Assembly: GCA_963747405.1 (NCBI GenBank)
Contig: CAVVFG010000010.1
Location: 285,175 to 349,174 of the forward strand
DNA length: 64,000 nt
Source of the DNA: Fodinibacter sp963747405
GTDB taxonomy: Bacteria; Actinomycetota; Actinomycetes; Actinomycetales; Dermatophilaceae
Direction: 5' to 3'
Below are positions 21,984 through 33,287 of this stretch, in pieces. The translations under genes and the position numbers were made by a program. Position 1 is the stretch's first letter. Each line of letters begins with the position of its first letter. The notes below the pieces were generated by a model. That model was not told where the DNA came from, made no database searches, and saw only the letters and a list, made by a program, of their open reading frames with translations.

Positions 21984-22358
21984 ATGGCACTGATCGTCAA
22001 GCGCGCCAAGGGCAAGACCGCTGCCCGCAGCCGCCGCCACTTCCGCGTCCGCAAGGTCGTCACGGGCACCTCGGTGCGCCCCCGCCTGGTCGTCTCGCGC
22101 TCCGCGCGGCACGTCTTCGTGCAGGTCGTCGACGACACCGTGGGCAAGACCGTCGCGTCGGCCTCCACCATGGAGGCGGACGTGCGCGCCTTCGACGGCG
22201 ACAAGACCGCCAAGGCCAAGAAGGTCGGTGAGCTCGTCGCCGAGCGCGCCAAGGCCGCCGGCGTCGAGGCCGTCGTCTTCGACCGTGGGGGCAACCAGTA
22301 CCACGGTCGCGTCGCCGCCATCGCGGACGGCGCTCGGGAAGGCGGGCTCGCACTGTGA
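21984..22358 (+). CDS. rplR: 50S ribosomal protein L18
   Basis: L18, 124 aa, 5S rRNA binding. RRHFRVRKVVTGTSVRPRLVVSRSARHVFVQVVDD and the terminal FDRGGNQYHGRVAAIADGAREGGL are typical. It is followed by 43 nt before rpsE. Confidence 0.98.
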   Translation: MALIVKRAKGKTAARSRRHFRVRKVVTGTSVRPRLVVSRSARHVFVQVVDDTVGKTVASASTMEADVRAFDGDKTAKAKKVGELVAERAKAAGVEAVVFDRGGNQYHGRVAAIADGAREGGLAL

Positions 22359-22401
22359 CCGCCACCCAGACCACTTTCGTTGTCGAGATGAGGAACATCT
22401 G

Positions 22402-23043
22402 ATGCCAGGACCCCAGCGTCGAGGCACCGGCGGGCCCGCCACCGCGGAGCGCGGTGGCCGTGAGGGCCGCGGCGGCCGTGACGGCCGTCGTGACGCCCGT
22501 GAGCCCGAGAAGAGCCAGTACCTCGAGCGTGTCGTGACCATCAACCGCGTCGCCAAGGTCGTCAAGGGTGGCCGCCGGTTCAGCTTCACCGCGCTCGTCG
22601 TCGTCGGTGACGGCGACGGCACCGTCGGTGTCGGCTACGGCAAGGCCAAGGAGGTGCCCGCGGCGATCGCCAAGGGTGTCGAGGAGGCCAAGAAGCAGTT
22701 CTTCAAGGTCCCGCGCATCCAGGGCACCATCCCGCACCCCGTGCAGGGCGAGGCTGCTGCCGGTGTCGTCATGCTCCGCCCCGCCAGCCCCGGTACCGGC
22801 GTCATCGCCGGTGGCCCGGTGCGTGCGGTGCTCGAGTGCGCCGGCATCCACGACGTGCTGTCCAAGAGCCTCGGCTCGGACAACGCGATCAACATCGTCC
22901 ACGCGACGGTCGCGGCCCTGAAGGGCCTCGAGCGTCCGGAGGCCGTCGCGGCTCGCCGCGGCCTGCCCGTGGACCGGGTCGCCCCCGCGGCGATGCTGCG
23001 AGCCCAGGCGGCCGGCATCGCCGAGGCGAAGGCGGGTGCGTGA
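22402..23043 (+). CDS. rpsE: 30S ribosomal protein S5
   Basis: S5, 213 aa, part of the mRNA entry site and of decoding fidelity. The double-stranded RNA-binding region VVTINRVAKVVKGGRRFSFTALVVVGDGDG and the VGYGKAKEVPAAI block are present. ATG 22402 gives a Gly/Arg-rich N-terminal tail (about 40 residues: GGPATAERGGREGRGGRDGRRD) as in many actinobacteria. An ATG at 22388 is out of frame. Its stop overlaps the rpmD ATG. Confidence 0.97.
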   Translation: MPGPQRRGTGGPATAERGGREGRGGRDGRRDAREPEKSQYLERVVTINRVAKVVKGGRRFSFTALVVVGDGDGTVGVGYGKAKEVPAAIAKGVEEAKKQFFKVPRIQGTIPHPVQGEAAAGVVMLRPASPGTGVIAGGPVRAVLECAGIHDVLSKSLGSDNAINIVHATVAALKGLERPEAVAARRGLPVDRVAPAAMLRAQAAGIAEAKAGA

Positions 23044-23225
23044 TGGCTCGTCTGAAGGTGACCCAGACCCGTTCGGAGATCGGTGGCAAGCAGAACCAGC
23101 GTGACACGCTGCGCAGCCTCGGTCTGAAGCGCATCGGCGACGTCGTCGTCAAGGAGGACCGTCCCGAGATCCGCGGGATGGTCAAGACGGTGACCCACCT
23201 GGTGGCCGTCGAGGAGGTTGAGTGA
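23043..23225 (+). CDS. rpmD: 50S ribosomal protein L30
   Basis: L30, 60 aa: MARLKVTQTRSEIGGKQNQRDTLRSLGLKRIGD with the standard compact fold. The ATG shares one nucleotide with the rpsE stop, and the TGA abuts or overlaps the rplO start. Confidence 0.97.
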   Translation: MARLKVTQTRSEIGGKQNQRDTLRSLGLKRIGDVVVKEDRPEIRGMVKTVTHLVAVEEVE

Positions 23226-23227
23226 AC

Positions 23228-23722
23228 ATGGCTGACACCACGAAGGCTGCCAAGGCGGCCACCACCGCCGAGGGTCCCGCCGCACTGAAGGTGCACCACC
23301 TGCGCCCCGCGCCGGGCGCCAGGTCCGCCAAGATCCGCGTGGGTCGTGGTGAGGGCGGGCGCCGTGGCAAGACCGCCGGTCGCGGTACCAAGGGAACCAA
23401 GGCCCGGTACCAGGTGCCCGAGGGCTTCCAGGGCGGCACCACGCCGCTGCACATGCGGTTCCCGAAGCTGCGCGGCTTCAAGAACCCGTTCAAGACCGAG
23501 TACCAGGTCGTGAACCTCGAGTGGCTGAGCGCGCACTACCCCGACGGTGGTGACGTGAGCATCGAGGACCTGGTCACCAAGGGCGCGGTCCGCGACGGGC
23601 ACCTGGTGAAGGTCCTCGGCACCGGCGAGATCACGGTGGCCGTCAACGTGACGGCAAACGCGTTCTCCGGCACCGCCAAGGAGAAGATCGAGGCCGCGGG
23701 CGGCACGGCGACCATCGCCTGA
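23228..23722 (+). CDS. rplO: 50S ribosomal protein L15
   Basis: L15, 164 aa, an extended late-assembly protein. LKVHHLRPAPGARSAKIRVGRGEGGRRGKTAGRGTKG and GFQGGTTPLHMRFPKLRGF are diagnostic. An AGGAGG at 23212-23217 serves either GTG 23222 (overlapping the rpmD stop) or ATG 23228; I chose the ATG because of its 10-nt spacing and usual MAD- start, but the GTG is possible and adds two residues. It ends the spc block before a strong hairpin. Confidence 0.95.
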   Translation: MADTTKAAKAATTAEGPAALKVHHLRPAPGARSAKIRVGRGEGGRRGKTAGRGTKGTKARYQVPEGFQGGTTPLHMRFPKLRGFKNPFKTEYQVVNLEWLSAHYPDGGDVSIEDLVTKGAVRDGHLVKVLGTGEITVAVNVTANAFSGTAKEKIEAAGGTATIA

Positions 23723-23740
23723 CGCCCCACCCATGACCAC

Positions 23741-23792
23741 CGTGCCGCAGGGCAGGATCCCGGGTTTCCTCGGGAACCGGCCCTGCGGCACG
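23741..23792 (+). terminator. hairpin terminator/attenuator after rplO
   Basis: A 13-bp perfect stem (CGTGCCGCAGGGC 23741-23753 with 23780-23792), with further pairing possible in the loop, is followed by TGGCATATTTCCC. It lies 19 nt after the rplO stop and before the secY promoter region. Confidence 0.75.
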
Positions 23793-23835
23793 TGGCATAT
23801 TTCCCGCCGGTGCCGGGTGCCCGGGCATCGACGGG

Positions 23836-23841
23836 TATCTT
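23836..23841 (+). promoter_or_regulatory. possible -10 box of secY-adk
   Basis: TATCTT lies 55 nt upstream of the secY GTG and downstream of the rplO hairpin. A matching -35 is not evident. A separate secY promoter is plausible given the terminator in front. Confidence 0.35.
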
Positions 23842-23895
23842 GAGAACGATCGCTGACGACGCGGCCACCTCGTGGCCGCACCCCCTGGAGGACCT

Positions 23896-25209
23896 GTGCT
23901 CACCGCTTTCGGACGCGCGTTCAAGACGCCCGACCTGCGCAGGAAGATTCTGTTCACCCTGTTCATCATCGCCGTCTACCGGCTCGGTGCCCACGTCCCC
24001 GTGCCCGGGGTCAGCTACCCGCTGGTGCAGCAGTGCATCAACGGCGCGAACAACAGCAACGGCCTGCTCGGCCTGGTCAACCTGTTCAGCGGCGGGGCGC
24101 TCCTCCAGCTGTCGATCTTCGCGCTCGGGATCATGCCGTACATCACGGCCAGCATCATCATCCAGCTGCTCACCGTCGTCATCCCACGGTTCGAGGCCCT
24201 GAAGAAGGAGGGCCAGGCCGGTCAGACCAAGATGACGCAGTACACCCGCTACCTGACCATCGGCCTGGCGGTGCTGCAGTCCTCGACGCTGATCACCTTC
24301 GCGCAGAACCCGCAGTCACTGTTCAGCAACCCGTCGTGCACCAACATCCTCACCAACGACTCGGTCATCACGATCCTGATCATGGTGCTCACGATGACCG
24401 CCGGCACGGGCATGATCATGTGGCTCGGTGAGCTCGTCACCGACAAGGGCATCGGCAACGGCATGTCGATCCTGATCTTCACCTCGATCACCGCCAACTT
24501 CCCGAGCTCGCTGTGGGCCATCCAGCAGCGTTCCGGCTGGACCGTCTTCCTCGGCATCATCCTGATGGGCTTCGTGGTCATCGCCCTCGTGGTCTTCGTC
24601 GAGCAGAGCCAGCGGCGCATCCCGGTGCAGTACGCCAAGCGGATGGTGGGCCGGCGTGTCTACGGCGGCACCTCCACGTACATCCCGCTGAAGGTCAACA
24701 TGGCGGGTGTCATCCCGGTCATCTTCGCCAGCTCGCTGCTCTCGCTGCCGATGCTGCTGGCCCAGTTCAACCAGCGCTCCGACGGCACCAGCCCGGGCTG
24801 GGTCGACTGGATCAACGCACACCTGGTGCGTGGTGACCACCCGTACTACATGGCCCTGTACACCTTGCTGATCCTGTTCTTCACGTTCTTCTACGTGTCG
24901 ATCACGTTCAACCCGACCGAGGTCGCCGACAACATGAAGAAGTACGGCGGCTTCATCCCGGGTATTCGCGCCGGGCGACCCACGGCCGAGTACCTCAGCT
25001 ACGTCCTGAACCGCATCACGGTGCCGGGCGCGCTGTACCTCGCGCTGATCTCGCTCCTGCCGCTCATCGCCCTGGTCCTCGTCGGTGCCAACCAGAACTT
25101 CCCCTTCGGCGGAACCTCGATCCTGATCATCGTGGGTGTCGGCCTGGAGACGGTGAAGCAGATCGAGGCCCAACTGCAGCAGCGGCACTACGAAGGGTTC
25201 CTCCGTTGA
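23896..25209 (+). CDS. secY: preprotein translocase subunit SecY
   Basis: SecY, 437 aa, the ten-helix channel of the Sec translocon. MLTAFGRAFKTPDLRRKILFTLFIIAVYRLGAHVPVPG contains helix 1; the plug/helix 2 region FSGGALLQLSIFALGIMPYITASIIIQLL and later helices are clear. GTG 23896 is used because CTGGAGGA lies 3 nt upstream and the frame upstream of it is unsupported. adk follows after 46 nt, the common secY-adk-map order. Confidence 0.98.
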   Translation: MLTAFGRAFKTPDLRRKILFTLFIIAVYRLGAHVPVPGVSYPLVQQCINGANNSNGLLGLVNLFSGGALLQLSIFALGIMPYITASIIIQLLTVVIPRFEALKKEGQAGQTKMTQYTRYLTIGLAVLQSSTLITFAQNPQSLFSNPSCTNILTNDSVITILIMVLTMTAGTGMIMWLGELVTDKGIGNGMSILIFTSITANFPSSLWAIQQRSGWTVFLGIILMGFVVIALVVFVEQSQRRIPVQYAKRMVGRRVYGGTSTYIPLKVNMAGVIPVIFASSLLSLPMLLAQFNQRSDGTSPGWVDWINAHLVRGDHPYYMALYTLLILFFTFFYVSITFNPTEVADNMKKYGGFIPGIRAGRPTAEYLSYVLNRITVPGALYLALISLLPLIALVLVGANQNFPFGGTSILIIVGVGLETVKQIEAQLQQRHYEGFLR

Positions 25210-25255
25210 CCTCGCCCCGCCCCACCCCGCCCGTCTCCCTCGCGGGGGTCGCGAC

Positions 25256-25816
25256 ATGCGCCTGATCATCCTCGGCCCGCCCGGTGCCGGTAAGGGCACC
25301 CAGGCCGCTCGCATCGCCGAGCACCTCGGCATCCCCGCCATCTCCACCGGCGACATCTTCCGCTCCAACATCAAGAACGAGACCCCCCTCGGGCTCCAGG
25401 TCAAGGCGATCATCGCGTCCGGGGGCTACGTCAGCGACGACGTCACCAACGCCATCGTCGAGGACCGGCTGGGCCAGGACGACTGCGCCCCGGGCTTCCT
25501 GCTCGACGGCTACCCCCGCACGCTCGCCCAGGTCGAGGCGCTCGAGGGCATGCTGGCCGCCCACGACGCCTCGCTCGACCACGTGCTCGAGCTGACCGTC
25601 GACGACGACGCCGTGGTGGCCCGGCTGCTCAAGCGGGCCGAGTCCGAGGGCCGGGACGACGACACCGAGGACGTCATCCGCGAGCGGATGGCCATCTACC
25701 ACCGCGAGACCAAGCCGCTGTCCGACACCTACCGCGAGCGCGGCCTGCTCGTCGAGGTCGACGGCATGGGTGCGGTCGACGAGGTCACCAGCCGCATCCT
25801 CGCCGCCCTCACCTGA
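25256..25816 (+). CDS. adk: adenylate kinase
   Basis: Adenylate kinase, 186 aa, interconverting AMP + ATP and 2 ADP. The P-loop GPPGAGKGT is at residues 7-15, STGDIFR binds AMP, and DGYPRTLAQ is present. It is the short type: the LID is reduced to ESEGRDDDTEDVIRERM, with no zinc cysteines. In most relatives map follows directly; here a 1.2-kb interval with a wrecked gene and two palindromes intervenes. Confidence 0.98.
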   Translation: MRLIILGPPGAGKGTQAARIAEHLGIPAISTGDIFRSNIKNETPLGLQVKAIIASGGYVSDDVTNAIVEDRLGQDDCAPGFLLDGYPRTLAQVEALEGMLAAHDASLDHVLELTVDDDAVVARLLKRAESEGRDDDTEDVIRERMAIYHRETKPLSDTYRERGLLVEVDGMGAVDEVTSRILAALT

Positions 25817-25829
25817 CCGGTCTGCCGAG

Positions 25830-25889
25830 TCGACCGTAGAGAACACTCCGTGTGACCTTCGGACCGCGCGGAGTGTTCTCTACTCTCGA
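25830..25889. repeat. palindromic repeat family P1, copy 1
   Basis: A 15-bp perfect inverted repeat (GTAGAGAACACTCCG 25836-25850 with 25869-25883, 18-nt loop) with outer TCGA on both sides starts 14 nt after the adk stop. A related palindrome lies at 26930-26989. It may act as the adk terminator, but the conserved arm sequence suggests a dispersed element. Confidence 0.65.
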
Positions 25890-25945
25890 CCGGGGGCTGT
25901 GGATGACGGCGGATGCCGTCAGCCGGTTTCCGGAACGCTCGGACC

Positions 25946-26911
25946 GTGTGCCCCTCACCGCTACCGGTCGAGCTCGGGCCCGGGCCGTTCAGCACCGCCC
26001 GGGCGCGGGCCCTCGATGTGCCGCCCCGACGGCTGCGCCGCGGCGACCTGGTGCACCCCACCGGGGTGCCTGCGCGCTGACGGCCCCCGAGACCCTGGTG
26101 GAACGGGCCGCGGCCTTCTCGGTGGGGATGCCGCACGAGCGGGCGTTCTCGCACGCCACCGCTGCGCTGCTCTGGGGGCTGCCACTGCCGTGGGCGCTCG
26201 AGGAGGCCACGGCCGCCAACGGCGCGCCGCTGCATGTCATCGCCCCCACCGAGGCCGGTTGCGCAGTGCGCAGGGGCGTGGTGGGGCACCGAGGGCTGGA
26301 GGTCCGGGGCGTTGCCACGCCGCCCGGCACCGCGATTCGGGTGGTCGGCGTGGCCGACACCTGGTGCGACCTCGGCGAGCTGCCTCGTGGCGCCGTGTCG
26401 CTGCACGACCTCGTGGTGGCCGGCGATCAGCGGTGGCCCTCCTCGACGGCCCCGCGCGGCAGGGAGCAGGAGTGCTGGCCCTGCGGGAGGCGCTGGCACG
26501 GCGGAACCGACCGCGCGGCGCCGTCGCACTGCGGCACGCGCTGACCCTGGTGCGGCCGGGGGTGCGCTCGCCGATGGAGACCCGGGCGCGCCTGATGTTC
26601 GTCGACGCGGGTTCCCCGAGCCGGAGGTCACGAAGCGCGGCGCTCACCGACGCGGCGGGCGGGTGGCTCGCCGAGGGCGACCTCGTCTGGCGTCGGCAAC
26701 AGGTCGTCGGGGAGTACCAGGGCGAGCAGCACGCGGACCGGCGGCGACGCAGCACCGACTCCTTTCGCAAGGACCTCGTCGAGAGCCACGACTGGCGGGT
26801 CAAGGAGCTCGTGGGCCGCAGGACCTGCATCGCGGTCCGCGTCGCCGGTGGACCCTCACCAGCTTCGCGCGGGCGCTCGACCTCGACCCGTCGACGCTGC
26901 GCATCGCCTGA
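25946..26911 (+). pseudogene. AbiEi-like/DUF559-type gene, multiply frameshifted
   Basis: The remains of one gene are spread over all three forward frames. In order: an N-terminal segment GPGPFSTARARALDVPPRRLRRGDLVHPT from GTG 25946; then ALTAPETLVERAAAFSVGMPHERAFSHATAALLWGLPLPW; then GVLALREALARRNRPRGAVALRHALTLVRPGVRSPMETRARLMFVDAG; FPEPEVTKRG; GWLAEGDLVWRRQQVVGEYQGEQH...DSFRKDLVESHDWRVKEL; and lastly LTSFARALDLDPSTLRIA. This order matches actinobacterial AbiEi-antitoxin-like proteins ending in a DUF559 (Vsr-like, PD-(D/E)XK-fold) domain. Four or more frame changes make an active product unlikely unless the sequence is wrong. It interrupts the usual adk-map link and is bracketed by two related palindromes. 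Confidence 0.75.
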
Positions 26912-26929
26912 CCGGCCGGCCGATGCCGG

Positions 26930-26989
26930 TCGAGGGTGGAGAACACTCCGCCCGCACGGCACCCGGTAGGGCGGGTTCTCAACTCTCGA
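26930..26989. repeat. palindromic repeat family P1, copy 2
   Basis: TCGAGGGTGGAGAAC (26930-26944) pairs with GTTCTCAACTCTCGA (26975-26989) with two G-U pairs, and CCGCCC pairs with GGGCGG inside. It shares GAGAACACTCCG with copy 1 and begins 19 nt after the stop of the AbiEi-like remnant. Confidence 0.65.
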
Positions 26990-27037
26990 CGGGCGCGGCC
27001 GGAGGCGGCGGATGTGGGGGACAGGTTGCCTCGCCGG

Positions 27038-27043
27038 TAGGGT
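27038..27043 (+). promoter_or_regulatory. -10 box of map, probable leaderless promoter
   Basis: TAGGGT is spaced 8 nt from the map ATG at 27052, so transcription should start at or near the start codon. No Shine-Dalgarno sequence is present. It would let map be expressed despite the upstream insertion. Confidence 0.5.
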
Positions 27044-27051
27044 TCCGCGGC

Positions 27052-27906
27052 ATGGGGCTGTTCAACCGTGACCGCTGCGAGGGCAAGACGCCCGAGCAGC
27101 TCGCCGGCATGCGCACCGCCGGCCTGCTCGTGGGCCGCACCCTCGAGCTGCTGCAGGCCACCGTGCGCCCGGGCATGACCACCCTCGAGCTCGACACCCT
27201 GGCCGAGACCCACATCCGCGACCACGGCGGCATCCCGAACTTCCAGCTCGTCCCCGGCTACCGGCACACGCTGTGCACTTCGTTGAACGAGCAGATCGTG
27301 CACGGCATCCCCGGGCCGCGGGTGCTGGTGGAGGGCGACCTGCTCTCGATCGACTGCGGCGCCCAGGTCGGCCTCTGGAACGGTGACGCGGCGGTCAGCC
27401 TCGTCGTCGGTGGCCGGGAGTCGGGCCGCCCCGACGACCTCGCGCTCATCGACGACACCGAGGCGTCGCTCTGGGCCGGCATCGCCGCGCTGCGGGTGGG
27501 CGCGAGCCTGTATGCCGTGGGCGCGGCCGTCGAGGACAGCCTCACCGGCAGCGGAGAGCGGCGCGGCCGGGAGTACGGCATCGTCGAGGACTACGTGGGC
27601 CACGGCATCGGCACCTCGATGCACATGGACCCGCAGGTGCCCAACTACCGGGTCACCGGCAAGGGCCCCAAGGTCGTCGACGGCACCACCATCTGCATCG
27701 AGCCGATGGTCACGCTGGGCGACCAGGACAACGTCGTGCTCGACGACGAGTGGACCGTATCCACCCGCGACGGGTCGCGCGCGGCGCACTGGGAGCACTC
27801 GGTCGCCGCCACGGCCCAGGGGCTGTGCGTGCTCACGGCGGCCGACGGCGGTGCGGAGCGGCTGCGTTCCCTGGGTGCCACGTTCGCCCCGATCGACCCC
27901 GCCTGA
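27052..27906 (+). CDS. map: type I methionine aminopeptidase
   Basis: Methionine aminopeptidase, 284 aa, which removes initiator methionine from nascent proteins. Metal ligands are visible: D101 in SIDCGAQ, D112 in WNGDAA, the histidine of GHGIGTSMHMDP, the glutamate of TICIEPMV, and the last glutamate of AAHWEHSVA; H84 lies in IVHGIPG. I start at ATG 27052, because the longer upstream frame crosses palindrome P1 and the -10 box at 27038 points to this codon. Map normally follows adk and precedes infA; both links are broken here, by the remnant upstream and by the mutase genes downstream. Confidence 0.96.
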   Translation: MGLFNRDRCEGKTPEQLAGMRTAGLLVGRTLELLQATVRPGMTTLELDTLAETHIRDHGGIPNFQLVPGYRHTLCTSLNEQIVHGIPGPRVLVEGDLLSIDCGAQVGLWNGDAAVSLVVGGRESGRPDDLALIDDTEASLWAGIAALRVGASLYAVGAAVEDSLTGSGERRGREYGIVEDYVGHGIGTSMHMDPQVPNYRVTGKGPKVVDGTTICIEPMVTLGDQDNVVLDDEWTVSTRDGSRAAHWEHSVAATAQGLCVLTAADGGAERLRSLGATFAPIDPA

Positions 27907-27918
27907 CCGCCCCCAGCC

Positions 27919-27998
27919 GCCCCACCTTGCAGGCCAGCGGCCACGCCGAGCGGGCCGACTGCGGCGTGTCGCCCGGCGTCTCCCCTACGAAGTCGGGG
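27919..27998. repeat. palindromic element P2, diverged copy A
   Basis: This segment matches the element at 61456-61536: its right half (GCGGCGTGT..CGCCCGGCG..CTACGAAGTCGGGGAG) is close to the second copy, and its left half CCACCTTGCAGGCCAGCGGCC is a diverged version of CGACTTTGTAGGTCAGAGGCC. The arms no longer pair perfectly. It lies between map and mutA. Confidence 0.55.
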
Positions 27999-28092
27999 AG
28001 GAGGGGAGCCGCTCGGCGAGCTTCTGGCCGCGCCCGCCGCACCGGTGGGCCGGTGTGCCCGGCCTCGGAGTGAGGCGGGCGGAGCGCGGCAC

Positions 28093-28098
28093 TAGGGT
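28093..28098 (+). promoter_or_regulatory. -10 box of mutA-mutB-meaB
   Basis: TAGGGT, 130 nt upstream of mutA, is the best -10 in the gap and would give a leader of about 120 nt ending in the ribosome-binding site GGAGAGG (28214-28220). Confidence 0.4.
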
Positions 28099-28227
28099 GG
28101 ACGTGCGGGCTCGTCACGAGCCTGCCCCGACCTTGCGCAGGGGCCACAACGGCCCGGTGTCGCGGGTCGGGTGCGCACGGGCGGCCGTGCCGGCACCGCA
28201 GCCGGCCGCCGTCGGAGAGGGATCACC

Positions 28228-30089
28228 ATGACGGACCCGTCGGTCGCCCAGACCACCGACCACAGCCCCGGTGCGGCCTCCGGCGCACCTCCCGCCCTGG
28301 CGGCGGGTTTCCCGCGGCAGGGCCGTGCGGAGTGGCAGCGCCTGGTCGCCGCCGTGCTCAACAAGGGCCGTGCCGAGGACGCCCGGCTCGAGGGCGTGCA
28401 GGCCGAGGCGGCCCTGCGCCGCCACCTCGAGGGCGGTCTCGAGGTCGACGCCATCTACCTGCGCGACGACCGCGACCTGGGCGTGCCCGGTGCGATGCCG
28501 TTCACCCGCGGTCGCACCCTGCGCGACGCGACCACCCCGTGGGACGTGTGCGCGCTGCACGACGACCCGGATGCCGCGGTGACCCGCGCCGCCGTGCTCG
28601 ACGACCTCGAGCACGGCGTCACCTCCGTGTGGGTGCACGTGGGCGACGACGGCATCAGTGCCGCAGACCTGCCCGAGGTGCTGGCCGATGTGCGCCTCGA
28701 CCTCGCCCCGGTGGTGCTCTCGTCGGTCACCGACCAGCCGGGGGCGGCCCGGGCCCTGCTCGACCAGGTCGACGGCCGCGAGGCGGTGGGCGGCAACCTC
28801 GGGCTCGACCCCTTCGGCGCGGCCGCTCGGCTCGGCACCACCCCCGACCTGGCCCCGCTCGCCGACCTGGTCCGCGAGTGCCGCCACCTCGACGGCTGGC
28901 GCGCCATCACCGTCGACGCCCGGGTCGTGCACGAGGCCGGTGCCACCGACGTCGACGCCCTCGCCCTGGCTGTCGCCACGGGGGTGGAGTACCTGCGCCA
29001 CCTCGAGGCGGCCGGCATCCCCGCCGACGAGGCGTTCGGGCAGATCGACCTGCGCCTCGGTGCGACGGCCGACCAGTTCCTCACCGCCGCCGCCGTGCGC
29101 GCCGTGCGCCGGGTCTGGGCCCGCGTCGGGGAGGCCTGCGGCGTCATCGAGGACCAGCGCGGCGTGCGCACCCACGCCGTCACCAGCCTGCGGATGTTCA
29201 CCCGCGAGGACCCGTGGGTGAACGTCCTGCGCAGCACCCTGGCCGCGTTCGGCGCCTCCGTCGGCGGCGCCGACGCCGTCACCGTGCTGCCCTACGACAC
29301 CGTGCTCGGCCTGCCCGAGCGGCTCGGCCGCCGGCTGGCCCGCAACACGCAGATCCTGCTCGCCGACGAGTCCAACGTGGGCCGGGTGACCGACCCCGGC
29401 GGGGGCTCCTGGTACCTCGAGTCGCTCACCGACGAGGTCGCCGAGGCGATCTGGACGCGCTTCCAGGAGGTCGAGCGGGCCGGCGGCGCCGTGCAGGCGC
29501 TCGCCGACGGGCTGGTGCACCGCTGGGTCGCGCAGGCGTGCACCGAGCGCGACCGCGAGCTCGCCACCCGCCGCCACCCGATCACCGGTGTCTCGATGTT
29601 CCCGGCGGTTCCGCAGCCGCCGGCCACCCGCCGGCCGCGCGCCGCGCTCGCCGAGACCGACCGCGCACTGCGGCCGCGGCGTGACGCCACGGCCTACGAG
29701 GTCCTGCGCGACCGCGCGGCCACCCTGGATCAGCCGACCGTGGTGGTGCGCACGCTGGGCACCCGGCGCGCCTTCGGCGCGCGGCAGGCCTTCGTCAACA
29801 ACCTCCTCGCCGCTGGTGGGCTGCAACCCGCGGACGCCGGTGCGCCGGTCGCGATCCTCGCCTCCAGCCCGAAGGGCTACGCCGAGCACGGTGCCACCGC
29901 CATCGACGAGCTGCGCGCCGCCGGGGTCGAGCGGGTGCTCGTGGCCGGCCGCGCCAGCGAACTGGGCGACGCCGCGGGCCTGGTCGACGGTGAGGTGCAC
30001 GACGGCATCGACGTCGTGGCGTTCCTGTCCGACCTGCTCGACCGGCTCGGCGCCCCTGCCGATCCCACCACCGCGACGGAGGAGCAGCG

Positions 30090-30093
<4 letters not shown>
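28228..30093 (+). CDS. mutA: methylmalonyl-CoA mutase small (beta) subunit
   Basis: A 621-aa small subunit of adenosylcobalamin-dependent methylmalonyl-CoA mutase, which interconverts succinyl-CoA and (R)-methylmalonyl-CoA. It has the mutase-type TIM barrel (PFTRGRTLRDATTPWDVC; THAVTSLRMFTREDPWVN; GGSWYLESLTDEVAEAIW) and a degenerate C-terminal domain lacking the DxHxxG cobalamin motif, as expected for the non-catalytic partner. ATG 28228 follows GGAGAGG with a 7-nt spacing. The stop overlaps the mutB ATG (ATGA), implying translational coupling to the catalytic subunit. Confidence 0.95.
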
Positions 30094-32239
<2,146 letters not shown>

Positions 32240-32243
<4 letters not shown>

Positions 32244-33238
32244 GGCCGGTCGACGTCGCCGACCTCGCGGCGGGGGTGCGTGCCGGCGCGCGCCAGCACG
32301 TGGCGCGGGCCATCACCCTGCTCGAGTCGACGCGCCACGACCACCGCGAGCAGGCGGCCGAGCTGCTCGTTGCGATCGCCGACGCCACCGGCGGCTCGGT
32401 GCGGGTCGGCATCAGCGGTGTGCCCGGAGCCGGCAAGTCCACGTTCATCAACGCGATGGGATGCCGGCTGCTCGAGCGCGGCAGCCGGGTCGCGGTCGTC
32501 GCGGTCGACCCCACCTCGCGCCGCACCGGCGGCTCCATCCTGGGTGACCGCACGCGGATGGCCGGCCTCGCCGCGAGCGAGGACGCCTTCATCCGCCCCA
32601 GCCCGTCGGGCAGCCAGCTCGGCGGGGTGGCCCGGGCGACCCGCGAGTCGATGCTCGTGCTCGAGGCGGCCGGCTACGACGTGGTCATCGTGGAGACCGT
32701 CGGCGTCGGGCAGAACGAGATCGCGGTGTCGGAGATGGTCGACACCTTCCTGCTGCTGACCCTGGCCCGGGCCGGCGACCAGCTGCAGGGCATCAAGCGC
32801 GGCATCCTCGAGCTCGCCGACGTCATCGCCGTCAACAAGGCCGACGGCGACGGAGCGGGGCCGGCCCGCGGCGCGGCCCGCGAGCTGGCCGGCGCGATGC
32901 GGATGATGATGCCGGGGCCCAGCGCGCGCCGCCCGCCGGTGCTCACCTGCTCTTCGGTCACCGGTGACGGGCTCGACGAGGTGTGGTCGGCGGTGCTCGA
33001 GCACCGCGAGCACCTCCAGGCGCAGGGGTCGCTCGAGGTGCGCCGGGCGCGCCAGCAGCAGGACTGGATGTGGGCCATGGTCGACGCCCAGCTGCACGAC
33101 GCCGTGCGCGACGCACCCTCGGTGCGCGCCGCGCAGGCCGAGCTCGAGCGGGCGGTGCGGGCCGGCGAGCTGAGCGCGGTCGACGGCACGGCCCGCATCC
33201 TCGAGCTCTACGTCGCCGACCTGCGGGCACGGGCCTGA
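32240..33238 (+). CDS. meaB: MeaB, GTPase chaperone of methylmalonyl-CoA mutase
   Basis: A 332-aa G3E-type P-loop GTPase (ArgK/MeaB). The P-loop GVPGAGKST is at residues 60-68, AVDPTSRRTGGSILGDRTRM and VETVGVGQNE follow, and NKADGDG is the G4-like motif. It gates cofactor loading and protects the mutase from inactivation. GTG 32240 overlaps the mutB stop. It is the last gene of the operon; 169 nt separate it from infA. Confidence 0.96.
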
Positions 33239-33257
33239 GGCACGGCAACCGGCCGAT

Positions 33258-33287
33258 TTCGTGCTCAGGGTCCCGCTCCCGTAGTAT
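33258..33287 (+). promoter_or_regulatory. promoter of infA and the alpha block
   Basis: TTCGTG (33258-33263), an 18-bp spacer and a near-consensus -10 TAGTAT (33282-33287) lie 121 nt upstream of infA. It restarts transcription of ribosomal genes after the mutase operon. Confidence 0.5.

Larger units (their letters stand above)
27907..28227. other. 321-nt map-mutA intergenic region
   Basis: This gap holds the P2 element copy, a TAGGGT -10 box and a GC-rich leader with possible small hairpins. I looked for a cobalamin riboswitch, as the downstream enzyme needs B12, and saw no B12-box-like sequence. No coding sequence is supported. Confidence 0.5.

Noticed and set aside
25852..26544. A 230-codon ORF as an intact protein between adk and map
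   Set aside because: It carries only the middle part of the AbiEi-like protein; its first 60 and last 35 codons are out-of-frame sequence whose meaningful reading lies in the neighbouring frames.
27907..28227. A cobalamin riboswitch upstream of the B12-dependent mutase operon
   Set aside because: I looked for the conserved B12 box and core helices and could not find them; the gap is mostly the P2 repeat and a short GC-rich leader.
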